The notes under the pieces: model-generated
The model's database searches: none
Told to the model about the DNA's origin: nothing
Seen by the model: only the letters and a program-made list of their open reading frames with translations
From: JBEKEX01 sp050013615
Lineage (GTDB): Bacteria > Chloroflexota > Anaerolineae > Anaerolineales > Anaerolineaceae
Reading direction: 5' to 3'
Assembly: GCA_050013615.1 (NCBI GenBank)
Contig: JBEKEX010000104.1
Coordinates: 1 to 11,428 of the forward strand
Length of the DNA stretch: 11,428 bases
Translations under genes and position numbers: made by a program
In this document: piece after piece, positions 1 to 6,193 of the stretch
How positions within the stretch are numbered: the stretch's first letter is position 1
Layout: each line of letters opens with the position of its first letter

Positions 1-740
1 CTGACCAACTCTGTGAAATGTGATTCTCGCAACGGATATGGAAATCCGCGCACATGGACGACCGGAATTCGTTCCGTTGCCTGCCCCATGATCAGCGATG
101 CTGCTGCCGCCAGTTCATCGGCTGCGGCCACTTGGGTAACTCTCAACTTGTATCCAAACATGTCTGTTTGGCCGCGCATATCCACCACGGCAGGAAATCC
201 GGAAAGCCCAATGCACACTCCCACGGTTCCAATCCGCCAGGCACGCCCGTGCGAATCGATTATCATCACCCCAATGTCTTTTTTGGTTTTTGCTTGGACG
301 AAAGACCGAATTTTCTCGGCAGAGGCATCCGGATCCTTGGGCAGCAACAACACCCAATCTTCCTCATTACCCCAAGGACCTTTTACATTAGAGTGATCGA
401 TCCCAGCATTGGCACAAATAAAGCCTTTGCGATGCTCGACGATGATCGTCCCAGGCCGGCAGCGCAGCACTTCATTGCTCTCCTGCAAAACCAGTTCAAC
501 GAAACGTGGGTCTTTCTCGCAAATGGCGGCGTATTTCTTGGCTTTTTCAGATACCTGCACTTGTGTGAGGTTGACCAATCTGTCTTCTGATTTGGAGACG
601 ATCTTTTGCGTCACGACGAGAATATCACCGTCCTCGATTTCGATGTCGCTCTTGTTCAGCCCATCGAAAATGAGTGCAGGCAAGTCATCGCCAGCCTGGA
701 TAAGGGGAATTTCACGAATAGGGCTTAACGTCAGTGTCAT
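1..740 (-). CDS. cofE: Coenzyme F420-0:L-glutamate ligase, C-terminus cut by window edge
   Basis: CofE adds gamma-linked glutamates to F420-0 using GTP, the last steps of coenzyme F420 synthesis in the cytoplasm. The minus-strand frame is open for 246 codons from the ATG at 738-740 to the window edge. Family features visible: an N-terminal segment with DGDILVVTQKIVSKSE (about 37-52), NAGID (111-115), and the signature DSHGRAWRIGTVGVCIG (about 162-178), followed by DMRGQTDMFGYKL (187-199) and a helix with ADELAAAASLIMGQ (207-220). Stand-alone CofE proteins are about 250 residues, so only a few residues are missing unless this is an FbiB-type fusion with a C-terminal FMN-reductase domain, which the window cannot show. 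The start overlaps the npdG stop in ATGA, which fixes it and suggests translational coupling. The family call is firm; the polyglutamate length cannot be predicted. Confidence 0.93.
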   Translation of the reverse strand, partial: MTLTLSPIREIPLIQAGDDLPALIFDGLNKSDIEIEDGDILVVTQKIVSKSEDRLVNLTQVQVSEKAKKYAAICEKDPRFVELVLQESNEVLRCRPGTIIVEHRKGFICANAGIDHSNVKGPWGNEEDWVLLLPKDPDASAEKIRSFVQAKTKKDIGVMIIDSHGRAWRIGTVGVCIGLSGFPAVVDMRGQTDMFGYKLRVTQVAAADELAAAASLIMGQATERIPVVHVRGFPYPLRESHFTELV

Positions 741-1420
741 GGGCGCGGCACACCTGTGATTTGTATCCCGGCAGACGGCACAGAGAATTGCTTGTTGATT
801 CCAATCAATACCGAGGTCATGCCTTCCACGACAACGGAATTCTCGAGCGGCCCCGCATCCCAGGCTGTCAAGCCGGCCAGCTTTGCCAGCTCGATCACCA
901 GCTTGCGGGTGTCCTTATCCGTCCCACAGACCAGTACATCGCAATCGATCTTGCCTTCTCCCATCAGCCGCTCGAATGAAATATTCTGGAATGCCGATGT
1001 GATCTTCACATCCTCACCCAATAGCTGCCGGGCTTCTTGTGCGGCACTGCCTGCGGCCGGCATTTGGACTTTGGTCACCTTGGGGGGAACCAGCGGCACG
1101 GTAACATCAATAACGATTTTGCCTTGCAGCACCGTCTTCAATTCGTCCAATAACGGTCGGTGTGCGGTGTACGGCACAGTGACCACGACGATGTCCGCTT
1201 TCATGGCAGCATCCAGATTGGTCATGGCAGATAAAGCTGTGGAGGATACACCCAGGCTTTTTAAGTCGCTGACTGCCGCCTCGGCTTTTTCCAGTTGCCG
1301 AGAGCCGATGATGACCTTCAACCCGGCTTTTGCCCAGCGATATGCCAACCCCTTGCCTTCTTTTCCCGTCCCACCGACGACGGCAATGGTCAACGTTGAA
1401 ACTGCGATGTAGTCCGACAT
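737..1420 (-). CDS. npdG: F420-dependent NADP oxidoreductase (NADPH-dependent F420 reductase)
   Basis: This enzyme moves hydride between NADP(H) and coenzyme F420. In bacteria it usually runs from NADPH to make reduced F420 for F420-dependent reductases. The 227-residue protein is a Rossmann fold of the Fno/NpdG family: strand TIAVVGGTGKEGKGLA (11-26) with a dinucleotide-binding loop, GSR (39-41) at the end of the second strand where the NADP phosphate is held, VVVTVPYTAH after the fourth strand, VIDVTVPLVPP, and a C-terminal part with DAGPLENS. The frame also has an ATG at 1487-1489, but that would overlap the upstream gene by 56 bases. The ATG at 1418-1420 has a strong GGGAGG ribosome binding site and gives the normal family N-terminus, so it is preferred. 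The spacer to the upstream amidohydrolase is 13 bases and the stop overlaps the cofE start. Family assignment is confident. Confidence 0.92.
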   Translation of the reverse strand: MSDYIAVSTLTIAVVGGTGKEGKGLAYRWAKAGLKVIIGSRQLEKAEAAVSDLKSLGVSSTALSAMTNLDAAMKADIVVVTVPYTAHRPLLDELKTVLQGKIVIDVTVPLVPPKVTKVQMPAAGSAAQEARQLLGEDVKITSAFQNISFERLMGEGKIDCDVLVCGTDKDTRKLVIELAKLAGLTAWDAGPLENSVVVEGMTSVLIGINKQFSVPSAGIQITGVPRP

Positions 1421-1424
1421 ACTT

Positions 1425-1430
1425 CCTCCC
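1425..1430 (-). promoter_or_regulatory. Ribosome binding site that decides the npdG start
   Basis: The minus strand reads GGGAGGAAGT immediately before the ATG at 1418-1420, a near-perfect Shine-Dalgarno sequence with a short spacer of four bases. It lies between the amidohydrolase stop (1434-1436) and npdG and supports the inner ATG over the longer frame that begins at 1489. Confidence 0.8.
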
Positions 1431-1433
1431 AAT

Positions 1434-2774
1434 TTAGAATTGCGCAGCAAACCTCTTCCAGGTTTCCTGCGATAACTTGCTTGCTTCATGAGTAATTTTG
1501 TCCTCGTCCAGTGTGAGCAACTCTCGATTCAGCATCAGGAACTTGCCGGCAACCATAGTGGCTGTCACCATATCTTCCTGAAAGCCGAAGACGATGTGCC
1601 AGGGTAGATTTCCTGAGTTCAGCTCGGTGAACGGATGATAATCGACGAACATCAAATCTGCCTGGGCTCCCGGCGCGAGGACGCCGAGCTGAGTTCCAAA
1701 AATCGAACTGGCTAGTGCGGCATTATTATAAATAGCCATTTGACTGATCAAATCTGCCTGCACTCTGCGTGGATCACGATGCCACAGTTTGTGGGCAAAA
1801 TAAGTGGCTTTCCATTCTTCCCACATGGAGTTCGAGAAACCGTCATTTCCCAGGCAGACTTTAACGCCAGCTCTGACCATCGATTCGATTTCCGCCATGC
1901 CCACAGCATTGTTCATATTCGAACGCGGCTGATGGCTCACCCAGGTCTGTGATTCTGAAAGAAGCTCGGTCTCACGGGCATCGACGTGCACACCGTGTGC
2001 GACAATGGTATGAGGGCCCAGAATCTGATGTTTTTGGAGGCGGTCGACGATGCGAGTGCCATATTTTTGCAGGCTGTCGAATTCATCCACTACGCTCTCT
2101 GCGACATGAATGTGGAATCCTGTATCTTGCGGCGCAACCTCACGGCAGTGGTTCAATGTGTCATCAGAAAGTGTCAAGCTGGCGTGCAAACCGAATAGGG
2201 CGCCAAGTTTGTGGTCGGAGTTGTTTTTCTTTGTTCTCTCGATGAAGCGGATATTTTCCTTGATCCCGGCGAGTGCATTTTCCTTCCCATCGCGGTCGGT
2301 GACTTCATAACATAATGCTGCACGTACACCGGATTGAGTGACCGCCTCGGCAATTTCATCCAGGGAACCGGCAATGGCATGTTGTGCGGCATGATGATCG
2401 ATCAATGTGGTGGTTCCATGCCGGATGGCATCGATGAGACTCACCAAGGCAGAGTAACGGCTATCCTCAAGGCTCAGGGCCTTGTCCAATTTCCACCAAA
2501 GTTTTTCTAATATCTCGGAGAAATCTTTGGCGGCAGGTCCCGGAATTGCCAGCCCACGGGAAAAGGCACTGTAAAAATGCGTGTGGGCGCAGATGCTGCC
2601 AGGCATCACGTACTGGCCCTTTGCATCTACCTGCTCTTCAACGCCATATTTCTCAACCAACTTGGGACTGGATCCAATTTCTGTGATGACGCCTTCCTTG
2701 ATGTAAATACCTTGGTCTGACAAAATCGAATTTGGCTGCCCCCAGGTGATTACGTTTGCATTATTAATTAGCAT
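1434..2774 (-). CDS. ssnA: SsnA-like metal-dependent amidohydrolase
   Basis: A 446-residue amidohydrolase-superfamily enzyme of the ATZ/TRZ-like group, closest by eye to SsnA (about 440 residues), a putative aminohydrolase of unproven substrate. The short beta-sandwich start (IYIKEGVITEIGS) and the return of this fold at the C-terminus (GVLAPGAQADLMFVDY) flank the barrel. Metal and catalytic residues by family pattern: ICAHTHFYS (H64, H66), GLHAS (H197), HIHVAES (H223, E226), VAHGVH (H260) and LGNDGFS (D311). The stretch FSRGLAIPGPAAKDF followed by ILEKLWWKLDKAL (88-100) is typical of SsnA. The start is supported by AGGAG five bases upstream. It is the first gene of an operon with npdG and cofE. 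In Enterobacteria ssnA lies with selenium-dependent purine/xanthine genes, none of which are seen here. Hydrolytic deamination of an N-heterocycle is the likely chemistry; the substrate is unknown. Confidence 0.82.
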   Translation of the reverse strand: MLINNANVITWGQPNSILSDQGIYIKEGVITEIGSSPKLVEKYGVEEQVDAKGQYVMPGSICAHTHFYSAFSRGLAIPGPAAKDFSEILEKLWWKLDKALSLEDSRYSALVSLIDAIRHGTTTLIDHHAAQHAIAGSLDEIAEAVTQSGVRAALCYEVTDRDGKENALAGIKENIRFIERTKKNNSDHKLGALFGLHASLTLSDDTLNHCREVAPQDTGFHIHVAESVVDEFDSLQKYGTRIVDRLQKHQILGPHTIVAHGVHVDARETELLSESQTWVSHQPRSNMNNAVGMAEIESMVRAGVKVCLGNDGFSNSMWEEWKATYFAHKLWHRDPRRVQADLISQMAIYNNAALASSIFGTQLGVLAPGAQADLMFVDYHPFTELNSGNLPWHIVFGFQEDMVTATMVAGKFLMLNRELLTLDEDKITHEASKLSQETWKRFAAQF

Positions 2775-2902
2775 GTGTGCTCCTGAAAGCCATCAATACT
2801 TGCCAACAGATTTTAGCATAAAGCTACCAGCATGGACATATCTCTCGCTCAAATGATATAAATCGCATATAATCCATTTATCATTGCTCATGGAGAATAT
2901 GC
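2775..2902. promoter_or_regulatory. Divergent intergenic promoter region
   Basis: These 128 bases separate the leftward ssnA-npdG-cofE operon from the rightward M20 dipeptidase operon, so both promoters should lie here. It is AT-rich. On the plus strand TATAAT at 2868-2873 is a perfect -10 match about 30 bases before the dipeptidase start, but the hexamer 17 bases upstream (2845-2850, TCGCTC) is a poor -35. On the minus strand a TAAAAT-like -10 is present near 2812-2817, also without a good -35. Ribosome binding sites are clear at both ends: AGGAG at 2780-2784 (minus) and TGGAGAA at 2891-2897 (plus). No convincing operator repeat was seen. Confidence 0.5.
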
Positions 2903-4276
2903 ATGGAAGCAAATTTGGACAAAGCCATTACCTATTTTGGACAAAACAAAGATCAATTTATTGGTGATCTTCAAGAACTTTTAAGGATCCCTTCGGTTTC
3001 AACTGATCCGGCAAAGAAAGAGGATGTACATCGCGCAGCCGAGTGGATTGTCGCGCAACTCAAAGCGATCGGCATCGAGCATGTTGCCATCTTCCCAACG
3101 CCTGTCCACCCCATTATTTATGGTGATTACCTGAAAGCTGAAAAGAGCGTTCCGACCGTGCTGGTATACGGACATTATGACGTCCAACCTGCCGAACCAC
3201 TGGACTTGTGGAATTCAGATCCCTTTGAGCCTGTCATTAAAGGTGAAAACCTTTATGCCCGAGGCGCATCTGATATGAAAGGTCAATTGTTGGCAAGCTT
3301 AAAAGCCATTCAATCCATAATGACGCAGGGCGCATTCCCGGTGAATCTCAAATTCTTATTCGAGGGAGAGGAAGAAATTGGCTCTCCCAGCCTGAGAACT
3401 TTCATCGAAAATAATAAGAAAATGCTTGCCAGTGACGTCGCACTCAACCCGGATACGGGGATCATTGATGTAGACATTCCCTCTATCGTTTATGGTTTAA
3501 GGGGATTGGCCTATTTTGAGTTGCATGTTTATGGTCCTAGCCATGACCTGCATTCCGGGGTATACGGAGGCATTGTTCAAAACCCGGCGGATGCTTTATG
3601 TTCTCTGGTCGCTGGGCTGCACGACCAGGATGGGAAGGTCACGCTGGCCGGTTTTTATGACCGTGTTCGAACTTTGTCAAACGAAGAGCGTGCTGAATTG
3701 GCCCGCCTGCCAATGGACGATGAGTTTTACTTGCGGCAGACCGGTGCACCGGCAGTTTGGGGTGAAAAAGGTTTCACATCCACAGAGAGGATTGGTGCCC
3801 GCCCCACATTGGACGTCAATGGTTTATATTCCGGGTTCACCGGTGAAGGGTCAAAGACCATTATTCCGGCTTGGGCGATGGCAAAGATATCTTCCCGGTT
3901 GGTCCCCGACCAGAATCCCGAGGAAGTTCATCAGCAATTATTGACCTATCTTGAGAAAAATGCTCCCAAGACCATTCGCTGGGAGCTCACCTATCTTTCA
4001 GGCGCTCCGGCTTGCCTGGTCGACCGGAACCACCCAGCTTGCAGGGCGTTGGCCAAGGCCATGGAAACGGTTTGGGGCAAGCGGCCTGTTTTCCAGCGCG
4101 AAGGCGGCAGCGTGCCGGTGGCGACCGATATGCAAGAAGTGCTTAAGATCGATTCTGTTTTAACCGGCTTTGGGCTGCCCGATGATAATATCCACGCCCC
4201 CAACGAGAAACTGAATTTGACCGCCTGGACGCGTGGAGTTGAAACGCTGATCCGTTTCTTCTACAATTTGGCGTAA
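2903..4276 (+). CDS. M20 family metallopeptidase (dipeptidase, CNDP-like)
   Basis: A 457-residue cytoplasmic zinc dipeptidase of peptidase family M20, carnosine dipeptidase-like branch, expected to hydrolyse dipeptides or short peptides. The two-metal site is intact: GHYDVQP (H91, D93), ARGASDMKG (bridging D124), EGEEEIGS (general base E157 and metal ligand E158), PDTG (D184) and NIHAPNE near the C-terminus (H431). The dimerisation ('lid') domain lies at about 200-380, with HDLHSGVYGG (residues 214-223) and the typical GEGSKTIIP segment. Length is normal for the family, with no signal peptide. The ATG has a TGGAGAA ribosome binding site seven bases upstream. It is the first gene of a plus-strand run and is followed after 8 bases by the YqhQ-like gene. 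The order of domains and all ligands match; the exact substrate cannot be read from the sequence. Confidence 0.9.
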   Translation: MEANLDKAITYFGQNKDQFIGDLQELLRIPSVSTDPAKKEDVHRAAEWIVAQLKAIGIEHVAIFPTPVHPIIYGDYLKAEKSVPTVLVYGHYDVQPAEPLDLWNSDPFEPVIKGENLYARGASDMKGQLLASLKAIQSIMTQGAFPVNLKFLFEGEEEIGSPSLRTFIENNKKMLASDVALNPDTGIIDVDIPSIVYGLRGLAYFELHVYGPSHDLHSGVYGGIVQNPADALCSLVAGLHDQDGKVTLAGFYDRVRTLSNEERAELARLPMDDEFYLRQTGAPAVWGEKGFTSTERIGARPTLDVNGLYSGFTGEGSKTIIPAWAMAKISSRLVPDQNPEEVHQQLLTYLEKNAPKTIRWELTYLSGAPACLVDRNHPACRALAKAMETVWGKRPVFQREGGSVPVATDMQEVLKIDSVLTGFGLPDDNIHAPNEKLNLTAWTRGVETLIRFFYNLA

Positions 4277-4284
4277 ATATACAC

Positions 4285-5172
4285 ATGAGCACTGAAAAAC
4301 TGAAGCTGCCATCATACGGAGGCCAGGCCCTTATCGAGGGAGTGTTGATGCGCGGCTCGAAATATGTAGCCGCTGCATTTAGAAAGCCTGATGGTGGGAT
4401 CGAGATAAAGACTGAAAAACTGGAAGGAATCTACGGCAGCGGCATTGCTAAAATTGTGTTCCTTCGTGGCCTTCTCCTGCTTTGGGATGCCCTGTTCCTT
4501 GGTACCCAATATTTGACACTATCGGCGAATTTTCAGACCGGCGAAGACGAAAAAATTGAAGGCCCTTCTTTTATATTGGCTATGTTATTTTCCTTCGGAA
4601 TTGCTATCGCTGTATTTTTCCTCGCCCCGGCCGCCGTTGCAAGCTGGGTGGGAACCTGGCTTCACTGGCCAAGTATTTTCTCCAACCTCTTCGAGGGGTT
4701 GATCCGTTTGACGCTGCTTATCTTGTATCTTTATCTCATCGGAAAAATGTCGGATATTGCACGTGTCTTTGCTTATCACGGGGCGGAACATAAGACAATC
4801 AATGCTTTTGAGGCAGGAGTACCTCTCACACCCGGAGAAGTGAAGAAGTGTTCGCTTTACCACCCCCGCTGCGGGACGGGCTTTTTACTGATCGTTGTAG
4901 TCGTGTCGGTGCTTGTGTATTCTTTGCTGGGCAAACCGCCTCTGCTCTTATTATTGCTCAGTCGGCTTGCATTGCTGCCGGTAATCATCATGTTGGCGTA
5001 TGAATATATGCGTTGGATTAGCAACCATCTCAATGTGCCTTTTGTGAGAGCACTTGCCTGGCCAAACATGGCGTTGCAGCGACTTACCACCCGTCAACCA
5101 GATGAGGCGATCATCGAAGTTGCGATTAGTGCTTTTAATGCGATGTTTGCCCTGGAAAAGCCAGCCGATTAG
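4285..5172 (+). CDS. yqhQ: YqhQ-like membrane protein (DUF1385)
   Basis: A 295-residue integral membrane protein of the DUF1385 family, related to Bacillus YqhQ; its biochemical role is not established. The N-terminus carries the family hallmark GGQALIEGVLMRG (12-24). Hydrophobic segments are visible at about 55-75, 95-120, 138-153, 198-215 and 218-240. Between them, facing one side of the membrane, is a conserved polar block with AYHGAEHKTINAFE (163-176) and LYHPRCGTGF (191-200); its His, Glu and Cys residues look like a metal or catalytic site, which is why the family is sometimes described as putative metal-dependent enzymes. The C-terminal TTRQPDEAIIEVAI (268-281) is also characteristic. 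It starts 8 bases after the dipeptidase stop and ends 2 bases before the ComEA-like gene, so it is almost certainly cotranscribed. No strong ribosome binding site is visible. Confidence 0.88.
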   Translation: MSTEKLKLPSYGGQALIEGVLMRGSKYVAAAFRKPDGGIEIKTEKLEGIYGSGIAKIVFLRGLLLLWDALFLGTQYLTLSANFQTGEDEKIEGPSFILAMLFSFGIAIAVFFLAPAAVASWVGTWLHWPSIFSNLFEGLIRLTLLILYLYLIGKMSDIARVFAYHGAEHKTINAFEAGVPLTPGEVKKCSLYHPRCGTGFLLIVVVVSVLVYSLLGKPPLLLLLLSRLALLPVIIMLAYEYMRWISNHLNVPFVRALAWPNMALQRLTTRQPDEAIIEVAISAFNAMFALEKPAD

Positions 5173-5174
5173 CC

Positions 5175-5726
5175 ATGAAAACTTGGCAGTATCTCGCTTT
5201 GGGAATTTTGCTTGGGTTATTTGCAGCAGGAATTATTCTACTTGTTGCCAGACAACCCCAAGGTTATCCAATTCAGATACAGCCCACCCCAACCCAGGCT
5301 GATATTACGGTTTATGTAGATGGAGCAGTCGGCCATCCCGGTTTGTACACCTTGTCGCCAGCCAGTCGGGCTGCCGATGCGGTCACCGTGGCGGGTGGTT
5401 TTACAGCACAAGCGGATACGAGCTCGGTCAACTTGGCTGCCAGGCTGTCTGATGGACAAAAAGTAGAGATCTTGGCCATCGGCCAGTCCGCGCCCACCGT
5501 AGGTGCCATTTCATTCCAGAATCCCATTGATCTTAACTCGGCAACCCTTGAGCAATTCGAAACCATCCCAGGCATTGGCCCGGCAAAAGCAGCTGCCATC
5601 ATAGCTTATAGAGAGCAAAACGGGCTTTTTTTAGCCAAGGAAGATATTCAAAACGTGCCGGGTATCGGGCCAGGTATTTATTCCAGCATCAAAGATTATA
5701 TTTTTGTTGGATCAAGTAATCAATAA
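5175..5726 (+). CDS. comEA: ComEA-like membrane-anchored SLBB/helix-hairpin-helix protein
   Basis: A 183-residue protein with a single N-terminal membrane anchor (about 6-25), a short proline-rich linker (33-40), an SLBB domain (about 44-103; ITVYVDGAVGHPGLYTL at its start) and two C-terminal helix-hairpin-helix motifs, FETIPGIGPAKAAAIIAYR (128-146) and VPGIGPGIYSSIKDYI (161-176). This is the architecture of ComEA, the outside-facing DNA-binding receptor used in natural transformation. The HhH motifs give sequence-independent DNA binding, and the preceding DLNSATLEQ is the usual entry to this domain. No comEC or pilus gene is visible in the window, so a competence role is inferred from the family only; a general DNA-binding envelope role is possible. 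It begins 2 bases after yqhQ and is followed 11 bases later by yqeY. Confidence 0.85.
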   Translation: MKTWQYLALGILLGLFAAGIILLVARQPQGYPIQIQPTPTQADITVYVDGAVGHPGLYTLSPASRAADAVTVAGGFTAQADTSSVNLAARLSDGQKVEILAIGQSAPTVGAISFQNPIDLNSATLEQFETIPGIGPAKAAAIIAYREQNGLFLAKEDIQNVPGIGPGIYSSIKDYIFVGSSNQ

Positions 5727-5737
5727 AGGAAAACGTT

Positions 5738-6184
5738 ATGGGAAACAAACAAGATCTCGAAAAATCGCTACACGATGCCATGAAAAGCGGTGATGTGCTT
5801 CGGAAAAATACGCTACGGCTTGCACTTTCAAGCATCCAACTTGCCGAAGTGGAAAAGCATGGCGCATTGGATGACCCTACTATTTTGACTATCCTGCAAA
5901 AAGAGGTCAAGATGCGGCGCGAGACCATTCAGGATGCCGAAAAGGGAAACCGGAAAGACATCGTTGACGAAAAGCTAGCCGAGATCAAGATACTGGAAAG
6001 CTTCCTTCCTAAGCAATTATCTGAAGCTGAAATAATGGAATTGGCGAAGAAAGCAATTCAAGAAACGGGCGCTGGTTCCGTCAACGATTCAGGCAAAGTG
6101 ATGAAAGTATTGATGCCGCTAGTGGCGGGAAGGGCGCCAGGTGATCAGATCAGTAAGATCGTAAGGCAGTTGTTGCAGAACTAG
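5738..6184 (+). CDS. yqeY: GatB/YqeY domain protein
   Basis: A 148-residue stand-alone YqeY protein, homologous to the C-terminal tail domain of GatB, the tRNA-dependent amidotransferase subunit. In GatB this domain helps bind tRNA; stand-alone YqeY proteins are widespread but their role is not settled. Seen here: the all-helical N-terminal part with LEKSLHDAMKSGD and LRKNTLRLALSSI (21-33), the charged middle KEVKMRRETIQDAEKG (55-70), LESFLPKQLSEAEI (86-99), and the C-terminal small domain GKVMKVLMPLVAGRAPGDQI. Most family members have an acidic residue in the last motif where this one has proline (GRAPGD). The ATG is preceded by AAGGA at 5726-5730, overlapping the comEA stop. In Bacillus, yqeY lies a few genes upstream of the pgpH-ybeY pair, so its place here fits a partly conserved gene order. 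Confidence 0.9.
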   Translation: MGNKQDLEKSLHDAMKSGDVLRKNTLRLALSSIQLAEVEKHGALDDPTILTILQKEVKMRRETIQDAEKGNRKDIVDEKLAEIKILESFLPKQLSEAEIMELAKKAIQETGAGSVNDSGKVMKVLMPLVAGRAPGDQISKIVRQLLQN

Positions 6185-6193
6185 TTTCTAATA

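Noticed and set aside
54..590. 178-residue plus-strand open frame
   Set aside because: It lies antisense to cofE, whose frame shows clear family motifs; this frame shows none and has no ribosome binding site.
756..1412. 218-residue plus-strand open frame
   Set aside because: Antisense shadow of npdG with low-complexity Ser/Ala/Thr composition and no recognisable domain.
1421..1489. Longer npdG start at 1489
   Set aside because: It would overlap ssnA by 56 bases and add a basic, non-family N-terminus; the ATG at 1420 has a strong ribosome binding site and the normal family start.
3516..3944. 142-residue plus-strand open frame
   Set aside because: Out-of-frame shadow inside the M20 dipeptidase, without motif or start signal.
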